This document shows, in pieces, positions 37,235 to 48,400 of a stretch of DNA of 64,000 bases. Origin of the DNA: Paraescarpia echinospica (Eukaryota > Annelida > Polychaeta > Sabellida > Siboglinidae); NCBI GenBank assembly GCA_020002185.1, contig CM034533.1, forward strand, positions 47,838,346 through 47,902,345, written 5' to 3'. The notes under the pieces are model-generated. The model searched no databases, was not told the DNA's origin, and saw only the letters and a list, made by a program, of their open reading frames with translations. Both the position numbers and the translations under genes were made by a program. Position 1 is the first letter of the stretch. Each line of letters begins with the position of its first letter.

Positions 37235-39072
37235 GTAATCCTATTACACCTCTCTCATTAACACCATATAGGTATGTCCTGCCTTTGCCAAAATAGTCCT
37301 ACTTTATCGTTCCCGTTGAGACCCTACTGGTACGTGGAGACGTCTTATCACTCCTAAGCCTAAACATACTACTCTCGATACACCGCTATTACGTCACAAT
37401 ACACACTGAGGGATGGACTTGAGCCAGGCAGTGAATGCACTCGGGTCGTAACGGAGAAGGTGGACTTGAGCAAGACAGCGAAGGTGCTTCGGTAGTAAAG
37501 GAGGGGTGGACTTGCGCCAGGCACTAGAGCATTAACGATTTCCGAGACATCTATGAATCGCGATAGTTTTCTCACGATGCTATACGCGATGTGTTTTACA
37601 AGAACCGCAATATGTAGAAATATATGGTATAGGCTGTTATAACATTAATGTTATCGGGTTGACAGCTTAACCTTCGCAAAAACCGCTTTCGGGTTTATCC
37701 ATTTGGCAGAACGGCTACCAGTCAGAAGCACACAGGTCTAGTGGTCTGTGACGAGCTATTGCCGCTGATGTAATGGGGGTTAACAGCACACTCGTTCTGA
37801 TGTGATTCTCAGCAGTATTTAGACCACTAAAATGTCCCAAAATACAATTTATAATATGAACAAAAAGTACCCCTTCTGTACACTAAGCGTTGCAGTATAA
37901 TGAAACGAACATTTTGGAAAGATGAAGCGAGGTAAGAATTAACTATATGCCCCAAGCCATAATGATAAGGACCCATCAAGTACAAACTAGCAGCATCACC
38001 GACATTTCCGTGGTCAAAATGTCAGTGGTTACCAGTCTACTATATCGTGATTCATACCGTGCATTTAACGTGATATCTGTTCGATTACCCTGTACTATAT
38101 TAGGTTTTACTTCGCAGTTGTATAAAACTGTGCACCTAATCCGTTTCTCAAATACATTGTATCGCTGTATATCGCGGTGTATGTATCGTATCGTGACATA
38201 CATGCAATACGTATCGTGTCGTTACTCAGTGCATAGTTAAAACCCTCGATCATCGATACAGGGAGCAGTTGTATCGATTATTACGACATCTCTGTCTAGC
38301 GGATGTCCTTGTAGCCGGATTTTTTTTTTTTTTTAAACACCTTTTAAAAATAAAGTTATTTGCTAGTCAGCGCGGGTGTACGAGTACTGTGTTACTTACA
38401 AAGATCACCAGATATATTTTTTTTTTTTAATTGTGTTACTAAAAGTAAATAAAATATGTTCAGGTGACTTTGGAGGGCACGATCTCAAAGTGTGCCTAGA
38501 GCGTGCGATTGGTACAGACGCAGACAAAAATACAATATTTACCTGTCATTAAAAGCAAACTGTTGAAGGAACTGTAGAGTAATTATTACACCTAGTGGTG
38601 GTGCACTCTGTGAAACGGTTGCCCTGCGGTGCGTTAGGGATTCTATTATCGACAAACATTCACAATGTCGGTACAAGGTGTCCGTCACATTGCCCTTGTG
38701 TCTAAATAAACCGTTTAAACTGGGACGGAGTAACAGCAACATATGGGGAGTTCTCTGCTATCGAATATCTAATATGTGTATCCGGCGTGACTAAAACAAT
38801 ACCTCTGTGGGATCCTCGGAATATGTTAACGTATCAAGGAACAATTAAATGATCAATGGGCCCACGTGTATGGTACATTATGTTCAATAAATTTCGTTTA
38901 AAAGTTTGGAAATTTAGCAAAATACCCAAATCGAAACGAATAACGTGAAAGCGAACATTCTCCTGAACGAATCAGCCAGTTGCCTAATAAGGGTCAAAAG
39001 TGAATAAACAAGCATTTGGACGTGTGGATCTGTAAACTTCAAAATGTTGCAGACTTCTTTGTGTGTTGACAG
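37235..39072 (+). other. First intron of the CISD3-like gene
   Basis: GT...AG ends (37235-37236, 39071-39072). It contains two to three tandem 46-bp-like units at about 37409-37525 (GGTGGACTTGAGCCAGGCAG type), poly(T) at 38319-38334 and no other recognisable feature. Confidence 0.6.
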
Positions 39073-39163
39073 TACGGCCCATGCAGCGTGAGAGACGTGA
39101 AGGAAGGCGACAAACGACTCTGGTGTCGATGTGGACTAAGTAAAACACAGCCGTGGTGCGATG
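39073..39163 (+). CDS. CISD3: CISD3-like double-CDGSH protein, exon with first CDGSH motif
   Basis: This 91-bp exon lies between acceptor TTGACAG (39066-39072) and donor GATG/GTAGGT, starting in phase 0 and ending in phase 1. It encodes VKEGDKRLWCRCG then LSKTQPWCDG, that is C-x-C-x8-Q/P-P-x-C-D-G. The final G codon is split, and the next exon supplies Ser-His to complete the motif, with the Cys3-His ligands of a [2Fe-2S] cluster. In CISD3 (MiNT/Miner2) two such motifs in one chain bind two clusters in the mitochondrial matrix. The exact phase fit to 44437 and the family spacing make this exon convincing despite its size. Confidence 0.85.
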
Positions 39164-39483
39164 GTAGGTGGCGGTGTCAAATAGCCATACTGCGGGCACG
39201 CCAGACACAGTGAATGTCATTGCAACGTCAACGTTACAAATACATCGTCAATAAAACAAATATTATTAATTTTAAAAATAAAATTAATATTTTCAAAGAA
39301 GGTACGTTTGTACTGCAAACAATAGACGGTGCGTGTGATCCCCGAGTTATCAAGTCAGATATTACGATTATTGTTAATTACGCATCACAAATATGATGAT
39401 TTGTAATATATATGTCGACAATTTCACACAGGCGAAACTTTAATCTCCCATAAATGCATTGAATTCGAAATGTTGACAAAACA

Positions 39484-42400
39484 TGTGGCGACAGTCTTAC
39501 ACACGTGTGTACACCGCTGACTGTGGTCACGATGTGGCGACAGTCTTACACACATGTTTACACTGCTGACTGTGGTCACGATGTGGCGATGGTCATACAC
39601 ACGTGTTTACACCGCTGACTGTGGTCACGATGTGGCGACAGTCTTACACACGTGTGTACACCGCTGACTGTGGTCACGATGTGGCGACAGTCTTACACAT
39701 GCGTTTACACAGCTGACTGTGGTCACGATGTGGCGACAGTCTTACACACGTGTGTACACCGCTGACTGTGGTCACGATGTGGCGATGATCATACACACGT
39801 ATTTACACCGCTGACTGTGGTCACGATGTGGCGACAGTCTTACACACGTGTGTACACCACTGACTGTGGTCACGATGTGGCGACAGTCTTACACACGTGT
39901 GTACACCGCTGACTGTGGTCACGATGTGGCGATAGTCTTACACACGTGTGTACACCACTGACTGTGGTCACGATGTGGCAACAGTCTTACACACGTGTGT
40001 ACACCGCTGACTGTGGTCACGATGTGGCGACAGTCTTACACACGTGTGTACACCACTGACAGTGGTCACGATGTGGCGATGGTCATACACACGTGTTTAC
40101 ACTACTGACTGTGGTCACGATGTGGCGATGGTCTTACACACGTGTTTACACCACTGATTGTGGTCACTATGTAGCGATAGTCATACACACGTGCTTACAC
40201 CGCTGACTGTGGACACGATGTAGCGATAGTCATACACAGTTACACACGTGCTTACACCGCTGACTGTGATCATGATGTAGCGATAGTCATACACACGTGT
40301 TTACATCGCTGACTGTGATCATGATGTAGCGATAGTTATACACACGTGCTTACATCGCTGACTGTGGTCACGATGTCGGGATAGTCATACACACGTGCTT
40401 ACACCGCTGACTGTGGTCACGATGTAGCGATAGTCATACACACGTGTTTACACCGCTGATTGTGGTCACGATGTAGCGATAGTCATACGCACGTGTTTAC
40501 ACCGCTGACTGTAGTCACGGTGTAGCGATAGTTATATACACGTGCTTACACCGCTGACTGTAGTCACGATGTAGCGATAGTCATACACAGGTGCTTACAC
40601 CGCTGACTGTGGTCACGATGTAGCGATAGTCATACACACATGTTTACACCGCTGACTGTGGTCACGATGTAGCGATAGTCATACACACGTGTTTACACCG
40701 CTGACTGTGGACACGATGTAGCGATAGTCATACACACGTGTTTACACCGCTGACTGTGGTCTCGATGTAGCGATAGTCATACACACGTGCTTACACCGCT
40801 GACTGTGATCACAATGTAGCGATAGTCATACACACGTGTTTAAACCGCTGACTGTGGTCACGGTGTGACGACAGTCTTACACACGTGTGTACACCGCTGA
40901 CTGTGGTCACGATGTGGCGACAGTCTTACACACGTGTGTACACCGCTGACTGTGGTCACGATGTGGCGACAGTCTTACACACGAGTGTACACCGCTGACT
41001 GTGGTCACGATGTGGCGACAGTCTTACACACGTGTGTACACCGCTGACTGTAGTCACGGTGTAGCGATAGTTATACACACGTGCTTACACCGCTGACTGT
41101 GGCCACGATGTTGCGATAGTCATACACACGTGCTTACACCGCTGACTGTGGTCACGATGTAGCGATAGTCATACACACGTGTTTACACCGCTGATTGTGG
41201 TCACGATGTGGCGATAGTCATACACACGTGTTTACATCGCTAACTGTGGTCACGATGTGGCGATGGTCATACACACGTGTTTACACCGCTGATTGTGGTC
41301 ATGATGTGGCGACAGTCTTACACACGTGTTTACACCGCTGACTGTTGTTACGATGTGGCGATGGTCATGCACACGTGTTGACACCGCTGACTGTGGTCAC
41401 GATGTGGCGATAGTCATACACACGTGTTTACACCGCTGACTGTGGTCACGATGTGGCAATGGTCATACACACGTGTTTACACCGCTGACTGTGGTCACGA
41501 TGTAGCGATAGTCATAAACACGTGTTTACACCACTGACTGTGGTCACGATGTGACGATAGTCATACACACGTGCTTACACCGCTGACTGTGGTCGCGATG
41601 TAGCGATAGTATTACACACGTGTTTACAACGCTGAATGTGGACACGATGTAGCGATAGTCATACACACGTGTGTACACCGCTGACTGTGGACACGATGTA
41701 GCGATAGTCATACACAGTTACACACGTGCTTACACCGCTGACTGTGATCACGATGTAGAGATAGTCATACACACGTGTTTAAACCACTGACTGTGGTCAC
41801 GATGTAGCGATAGTCATACACACGTGTTTAAACCACTGACTGTGGTCACGATGTAGCGATAGTCATACACACGTGTTTACACCGCTGACTGTGGTCACGA
41901 TGTAGCGATAGTTATACACACGTGCTTACATTGCTGACTGTGGTCACGATGTCGCGATAGTCATACACACGTGCTTACACCGCTGACTGTGGTCACGATG
42001 TAGCGATAGTCATACACACGTGTTTACACCGCTAATTGTGGTCACGATGTAGCGATAGTCATACACACGTGTTTACACCGCTGACTGTAGTCACGGTGTA
42101 GCGATAGTTATACACACGTGCTTACATTGCTGACTGTGGTCACGATGTCGCGATAGTCATACACACGTGCTTACACCGCTGACTGTGGTCACGATGTAGC
42201 GATAGTCATACACACGTGTTTACACCGCTGATTGTGGTCACGATGTAGCGATAGTTATACACACGTGTTTACACCGCTGACTGTAGTCACGGTGTAGCGA
42301 TAGTTATACACACGTGCTTACACCGCTGACTGTGGTCACGATGTAGCGATAGTCATACACACGTGTTTACACAGCTGAATGTGGTCACGATGTAGCGATA

Positions 42401-43133
42401 GTCATACACACGTGTTTACACCGCTGACTGTGGACACGATGTAGCGAAAGTCATACCCACGTGCTTACACCGCTGACTGTGGTCTCGATGTAGCGATAGT
42501 CATACACACGTACTTACACCGCTGACTGTGGACACGATGTAGCGATAGTCATACACACGTGCTTACACCGCTGATTGTGGTCACGATGTAGCGATAGTTA
42601 TACACACGTGCTTACATCGCTGACTGTGGTCACGATGTCGCAATAGTCATACACACGTGCTTACACCGCTGACTGTGGTCACGATGTAGCGATAGTCATA
42701 CACACGTGTTTACACCGCTGATTGTGGTCACGATGTAGCGATAGTCATACACACGTGCTTACACCGCTGACTGTAGTCACGGTGTAGCGATAGTTATACA
42801 CACGTGCTTACACCGCTGACTGTGGTCACGATGTAACGATAGTCATACACACGTGCTTACACCGCTGACTGTGGTCACGATGTAGCGATAGTCATACACA
42901 CGTGTTTACACCGCTGACTGTGGACACGATGTAGCGATAGTCATACACACGTGCTTACACCTCTGACTGTGGTTTCGATGTAGCGATAGTCATACACACG
43001 TGCTTACACCGCTGACTGTGATCACGATGTAGCGATAGTCATACACACGTGTTTAAACTGCTGACTGTGGTCACGGTGTGACGATAGTCATACACGCGCT
43101 TTTTACACCGCTGACTGTGGTGACGATGTGGTC
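39484..43133. repeat. 49-bp minisatellite, about 74 copies
   Basis: The unit runs GATGTGGCGACAGTCTTACA then CACGTGTGTACACCGCTGAC then TGTGGTCAC. Two main variants alternate in blocks: GTGGCGACAGTCTTAC..GTGTGT and GTAGCGATAGTCATAC..GTGCTT or GTGTTT. Two copies contain a local GTTACACA insertion (near 40238 and 41716), so blocks were duplicated. Nearly every unit holds CACGTG and the imperfect dyad TGACTGTGGTCA. No open frame is conserved through it. Confidence 0.95.
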
Positions 43134-43319
43134 AAACATCATAATTGTCAATTATTTGAGATCACAAGCAAAAACAATTGACGAACACGAAGTTATTAAG
43201 TGCTACGTCAAAGGTTTTGCGACTCAATCATGAATAAATGCCAGATTTGCGATTCGACGTGTCGTTTTGTACGCGAGAAATGGCTATTAGGCGTATGCAC
43301 AGCGCACTGAGATGTTTTT

Positions 43320-43398
43320 TGTGTTGTTTTTGTTGTTGCTGCTGCTGCTGTTGCCGGTGCTGCTGCTGCTGCTGCTGTTGCCGCTGCTGCTGCTGAGG
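43320..43398. repeat. (CTG)n-rich trinucleotide tract
   Basis: CTG/TTG/CCG triplets in the CISD3-like intron. The Ala-rich minus-strand frame is a repeat artefact. Confidence 0.85.
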
Positions 43399-43777
43399 TC
43401 ACAACAGAAGATGACTTATGCTAGCTCACTCGAACATTTATACGGGACAATCTCCTGCCAGCGGGTCATCTAGGTTCCACACTAAGGACATGTTTGTCTG
43501 TAAAACGGCGGTGTTTGCGTACATACATTTATGAAGAAAAGCTAACACAAAATTATCAACATGATCACGATCGTCGTCACGACCTTCTTGGTGTTTCTAT
43601 TGGTATAGAGTTGTAACTGTCTTAATTCCGCAATAACTGTTGACTGTTGTTGTTGTTGTTAACACATCTCTATTATAGTGTATAATTCTAAATCTGCATT
43701 AAAACGTAAAAATCTACAGTATACACTACACACTCACGTACTGCGCGTGCTGTCACTTCAGTGTTTGTTCGTGTGTG

Positions 43778-43814
43778 TGTGTGCTGCTGCTGCTGCTGCT
43801 GCTGCTACTACTAT

Positions 43815-43855
<41 letters not shown>

Positions 43856-44077
43856 TTAGCTGCCTAAACGAGCCACCTTTGTTCGCCTTCTTCCTGCCAC
43901 TTCCTTTCTCTTCTTTTACTTTCTTCTTTCTTTTCTTTCTACTTTTTACTCTTTCTTTCTACTTTCTTTCACCTTTCTTTCTTCTTTCCTTTCTTTGCCT
44001 CTTTCTTCTACTCTTTTCAAACTTGAAATTTTATGCTGTACTACTACTACTACTACTATTACTACTACTACTACTAC

Positions 44078-44108
<31 letters not shown>
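43778..44108. repeat. CTG and ACT trinucleotide arrays around a CT-rich spacer
   Basis: (GCT)n at 43778-43806, (ACT)n at 43807-43855, a TTTCTTTC-rich spacer, and (ACT)n at 44038-44108. This is intronic. Confidence 0.9.
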
Positions 44109-44109
<1 letters not shown>

Positions 44110-44436
44110 TAGCTATAATACTGCTACTACGCATAAACGCAGCATTATACCATAAACTAAGTTTCCTACTGAACAATAACTGCCCACTGCAGCAGCTCAC
44201 CGTATCAGAAAGTTGAATTTCAAATGCATGTCCGCACGTTTAACAAACCAATGGACCAATTTTCCACTATAATTGACTTCCATTGACTTCTTTAGTGGAG
44301 TCGAACGTTTTGTAAATGGTGTTTTGCGTCACCGAGAGATTTGGAATTGACGTCAATTTTCGAGTTCAATTTTGTGTTAACTCTGCAGCAGCTGCGTATA
44401 TTTATAACTTATTGGTGAGTTAACGTGTTTGTGCAG

Positions 44437-44738
44437 GCTCTCACGTCGGCACTAGGCTCACACCGATGTCGTGGACGGTGTCTGGCCAACAGACCGTCCA
44501 CCAGCTGTGTGCGTGTAAGTACACGGAGAAGCCACCTCACTGCGACGGCACCCACACGAACCTCCCGGCCGACATCCTGCGCCGACAGCGCCTGTGTGCC
44601 AGCGTTCACCCGCTTGCCCACGCGCTCGTCCACACGGACAGCGCCTATCCGCCTGCCGACACGGACAGCGAAAAACAGCCCGCCGCCACCCCGGTACCAA
44701 GGCTGTGCACGCGCTGCGGCTGGCTGCCTGACTTCTAG
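44437..44738 (+). CDS. CISD3: CISD3-like double-CDGSH protein, last exon with second CDGSH motif
   Basis: After acceptor TTTGTGCAG the exon opens in phase 1 with GC TCT CAC, completing Gly-Ser-His of the first motif. It continues through RLTPMSW to the second motif CACKYTEKPPHCDGTH (C-x-C-x9-C-x3-H), then a 50-residue tail to TAG 44736-44738. Human-type CISD3 ends soon after its second motif. Here the tail is Pro/Ala/Thr-rich and finishes RLCTRCGWLPDF, with an extra Cys-x2-Cys pair. The region is GC-rich compared with its surroundings. Together the three exons give about 157 residues with two [2Fe-2S] sites; the likely role is mitochondrial iron-sulfur and redox homeostasis, by family. Confidence 0.88.
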
Positions 44739-45805
44739 TTACGTATCAATGCAAATTTATTTCCCAGAGGATAGTAACGTAGACAATCGATAATTGCGTG
44801 TATCAAATGACACAACGAGGCGACTGAACCTGATTGTGTTATCGCCGTCATCATCAGCGGGAGGCCGTACGACGAGCGGCGACACAACACAGGGGTCGAC
44901 TATGTGTGTGTGCGTGCGTGCGCGCGTGCGTGCGTGCGTGCGCGCGTGTGTGCGTGCGCGCTATCATCGGTGTTTACATGCTTAGTCTGGTTTTAATTAT
45001 TTTACATCAAAACACGTTTTGACCGACGAGAATGCACCCGTGGATATATGTTTTCATGTTGAAATAGGCATCTAGAACATAATTTCTACAAAGTGTACTA
45101 CTGTTTGTGTTTTTCCAAAAAATAACATAATTCTGTAAGTATACGATTTCCGTAATTAGTCGCACGGAAAACGATATATATAATCTTCGCAGGATGTCTT
45201 ATTTTGTCCACGTCTATTAAGCTTATCACATGTTGCGTAGAATCTGGATTCATGATACGTGCCGACAACGTGAAAACGACTGTATTCTGTCACAAAAGCG
45301 CCGCCACTGTGAGCGAGCCGCCAGTCGCGGGCTCTTTGTGCACTATATCGCGGGTCGCATACTCCCCGGAGATGGCATTTAAAATTGATGACATTCGTAT
45401 TATGACAAGCCAAACAGATCAGGTGTAAGAATTAGTTGGCGTAGGTTCCTGCCAAACAGTTGGTCAGGTTTCTTTAACATTGCTTTATGTTATAATTAAC
45501 TATTTCATTATTCACACGGTGGTTATGGCCGTAAACCATAACATAGCATATGAGTGATATTTTTTATTTATTTGGCGTTTCTGTGAAATAAGTTAAAAAT
45601 AGCATTCTTTTGAACCATTCAGTCTGATGAATCTCTCCACTTGTAAACCACAACGTGTCTAAGAAAGTCACCGAGTTGTACATTGCTAAGTATACAGCTG
45701 TATGTCACGATTAACTTTATAGCCACGTACTGTATAGTGTATTGTTTGCGTGATCACGACACGCGTCAGTTGTTCTGCTGGTGGTCAGATATTAATTGGC
45801 GAGAG
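44739..45805. other. Region downstream of the CISD3-like gene
   Basis: A GTGC/GCGT alternating tract is at 44902-44961. No further gene was supported; a poly(A) signal for the gene was not obvious in the first 300 bp. Confidence 0.5.
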
Positions 45806-47985
45806 TTCACAGGTCAAACACTGCGAGACGAGTCATAGGTGTAGCCTTGATAAAGACAAACACAGTGGAACGAGTCGTAGGTGTATTCTTGATAAAGACA
45901 AACACAGTGGCACGAGTCGTACGTGTAGCCTTGATAAAGACAAACACGGTGGGACAAGTCGTACGTGTAGCCTTGATAAAGACAAACACTGTCGGACGAG
46001 TCGTACGTGTAGCCTTGATAACGATAAACGCAGTGTAACGAGTCGTACGTGTAGCCTTGATAAAGATAAACACAGTGGGACAAGTCGTACGTGTAGCCTT
46101 GATAAAGACAAACACAGTGGGACGAGTCGTACGTGTAGCCTTGATAAAGATAAACACAGTGGAATGAGTCGTAGGTGTAGCCTTGATAAAGACAAACACG
46201 GTGGGACAAGTCGTACGTGTAGCCTTCATAAAGATAAACACAGTGGGACGAGTCGTACTTGTAGCCTTGATAAAGACAAACAAAGTGATATGAGTCGTAC
46301 GTGTAGTCTTCATAAAGATAAACACAGTGGGACAAGTCGTACGTGTAGCCTTGATAAAGATAAACACAGTGGAACGAGTCGTACTTGTAGCCTTGATAAA
46401 GACAAACAAAGTGACACGAGTCGTACATGTAGTCTTGATAAAGATAAACTCTGTGGGACGAGTCGTACGTGTAGCCTTGATAAAGATAAACAGAGTGGAA
46501 CGAATCGTAGGTGTAGTCTTGATAAAGACAAACACAGTGGCACGAGTCGTACGTGTAGCCTTAATAAAGACAAACACGGTGGGACAAGTCGTACGTGTAG
46601 CCTTTATAAAGATAAACACAGTAGGACGAGTCGTACGTGTAGCCTTGATAAAGATAAACACAGTGGGACGAGTCGTACGTGTAGCCTTGATAAAGACAAA
46701 CACAGTGGGACGAGTCGTGCGTGTATCCTTGATAAAGATAAACACAGTGGAACGAGTCGTAGGTGTAGTCTTGATAAAGACAAACACAGTGGCATGAGTC
46801 GTACGTGTAGCCTTGATAAAGACAAACACGGTGAGACAAGTCGTACGTGTAGCCTTGATAAAGATAAACACAGTGGGACGAGTCGTACGTGTAGCCTTGA
46901 TAAAGACAAACACTGTGGGACGAGTCGTGCGTGTATCCTTGATAAAGACAAACACGGTGGGACAAGTCGTACGTGGAGCCTTGATAAAGATAAACACAGT
47001 GTAACGTAGCCTTGATAAAGACAAACACGTGACGTGTATGTAGCCTTGATAAAGACAAACACAGTGGGACGAGTCGTACGTGTAGCCTTGATAAAGACAA
47101 ACAAAGTGACACGAGTCGTACGTGTAGCCTTGATAAAGACAAACACAGTGGGACGAGTCGTGCGTGTATCCTTGATAAAGACAAACACAGTGGGACGAGT
47201 CGTACGTGTAGCCTTGATAAAGACAAACAAAGTGACACGAGTCGTACGTGTAGCCTTGATAAAGACAAACACAGTGGGACGAGTCGTGCGTGTATCCTTG
47301 ATAAAGACAAACACAGTGGGACGAGTCGTACGTGTAGCCTTGATAAAGACAAACAAAGTGACACGAGTCGTACGTGTAGCCTTGATAAAGACAAACACAG
47401 TGGGACGAGTCGTGCGTGTATCCTTGATAAAGATAAACACAGTGGAACGAGTCGTAGGTGTAGTCTTGATAAAGACAAACACAGTGGCATGAGTCGTACG
47501 TGTAGCCTTGATAAAGACAAACACGGTGGGACAAGTCGTACGTGTAGCCTTGATAAAGATAAACACAGTGGGATGAGTCGTACGTGTAGCCTTGATAAAG
47601 ACAAACACAGTGGGACGAGTCGTGCGTGTATCCTTGATAAAGACAAACACGGTGGGACAAGTCGTACGTGTAGCCTTGATAAAGATATACACAGTGGGAC
47701 GAGTCGTACGTGTAGCCTTGATAAAGACAAACACAGTGGGACGAGTCGTACATATAGCCTTGATAAAGATAAACACAGTGTAACGAGTCGTACATGTAGC
47801 CTTGATAAAGACAAACACGGTGGGACAAGTCGTATGTGTAGCCTTGATAAAGACAAACACAGTGGGACGAGTCGTACGTGTAGCCTTGATAAAGATAAAC
47901 ACAGTGTAACGAGTCGTACATGTAGCCTTGATAAATACAAACAAAGTGACACGAGTCGTACGTGTAGTCTTGATAAAGAACAACA
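45806..47985. repeat. 42-bp minisatellite, about 52 copies
   Basis: The unit is CGTGTAGCCTTGATAAAGAC then AAACACAGTGGGACGAGTCG then TA. Because 42 is divisible by three and the unit lacks stops in several frames, long ORFs occur on both strands: plus 45750-47009 and 47489-48166, and minus frames up to 743 codons. They encode 14-residue repeats such as GTSRTCSLDKDKHS. No signal peptide or flanking domain supports translation. Confidence 0.93.
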
Positions 47986-48029
47986 AGACCACGTGTTGAA
48001 CGCAACCGCGTCTCGGCACTTGTGGTGGG

Positions 48030-48168
48030 TGTGCACACACATTGGAATGTTCATCCTCGTTGGAATGTGCACTCAGGTTTTGGTGCACATTCATGTTGGA
48101 GTAAACACTAACATTGTGGTGTTAGAATGTGCACTCACTCTAGAATGTGCACTAACACTGGAGTGAAG
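48030..48168. repeat. About 20-bp minisatellite, left part
   Basis: Loose copies of GTTGGAATGTGCACTCAC. It continues at 48288-48400 after a SINE insertion. Confidence 0.8.
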
Positions 48169-48170
48169 TA

Positions 48171-48287
48171 AAAAAAGGTTAATTCTTATATAGCACAGTA
48201 TCCAGTCCTCTGGACTGTTCAAAGTGCTTTACACTTTACTCCCAGGCAGACCTGTTCAATCGAACACCATCTCGACTTCTCTGGGAA
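48171..48287 (-). mobile_element. tRNA-derived SINE, 5'-truncated copy in a minisatellite
   Basis: The reverse complement matches the body and 3' end of the 15401 SINE (CGAGATGGTGTTCGATTGAA, GTAAAGTGTAAAGCACTT, GTGCTATATAAGAATTAACC and a T-rich tail). AGTGAA occurs on both sides and may be a short target duplication. Confidence 0.78.
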
Positions 48288-48400
48288 GTGAACACTCACG
48301 TTGGAGTGTTATCTCACGTTGGAGTGTGCACTAACGTTGGAATGTACACTCACGTTGCAGTGTGCACTCACGTTGCTGTGTCGTGTCGTGAGACGCTGGC
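48288..48400. repeat. About 20-bp minisatellite, right part
   Basis: Copies of CACTCACGTTGGAGTGTG. Same array as 48030-48168. Confidence 0.8.

Larger units (their letters stand above)
39164..44436 (+). other. Second intron of the CISD3-like gene, 5.3 kb
   Basis: GT at 39164-39165 and AG at 44435-44436. It is filled mainly by the 49-bp minisatellite (39484-43133), followed by CTG and ACT trinucleotide repeats. Confidence 0.8.

Noticed and set aside
39484..43133. CRISPR-like regularly spaced repeats
   Set aside because: Units are contiguous 49-bp tandem copies without unique spacers, in a eukaryotic intron.
44425..44793. Alternative plus and minus frames over the CISD3-like last exon
   Set aside because: They are GC-rich shadows of the CDGSH-encoding frame, which alone fits the splice phase and motif spacing.
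45807..48094. Minus-strand open frames of 496-743 codons with IKATRTTRPTVF-type repeats
   Set aside because: They are translations of the 42-bp minisatellite. All repeat frames are similarly open, and nothing outside the array extends them with a domain.
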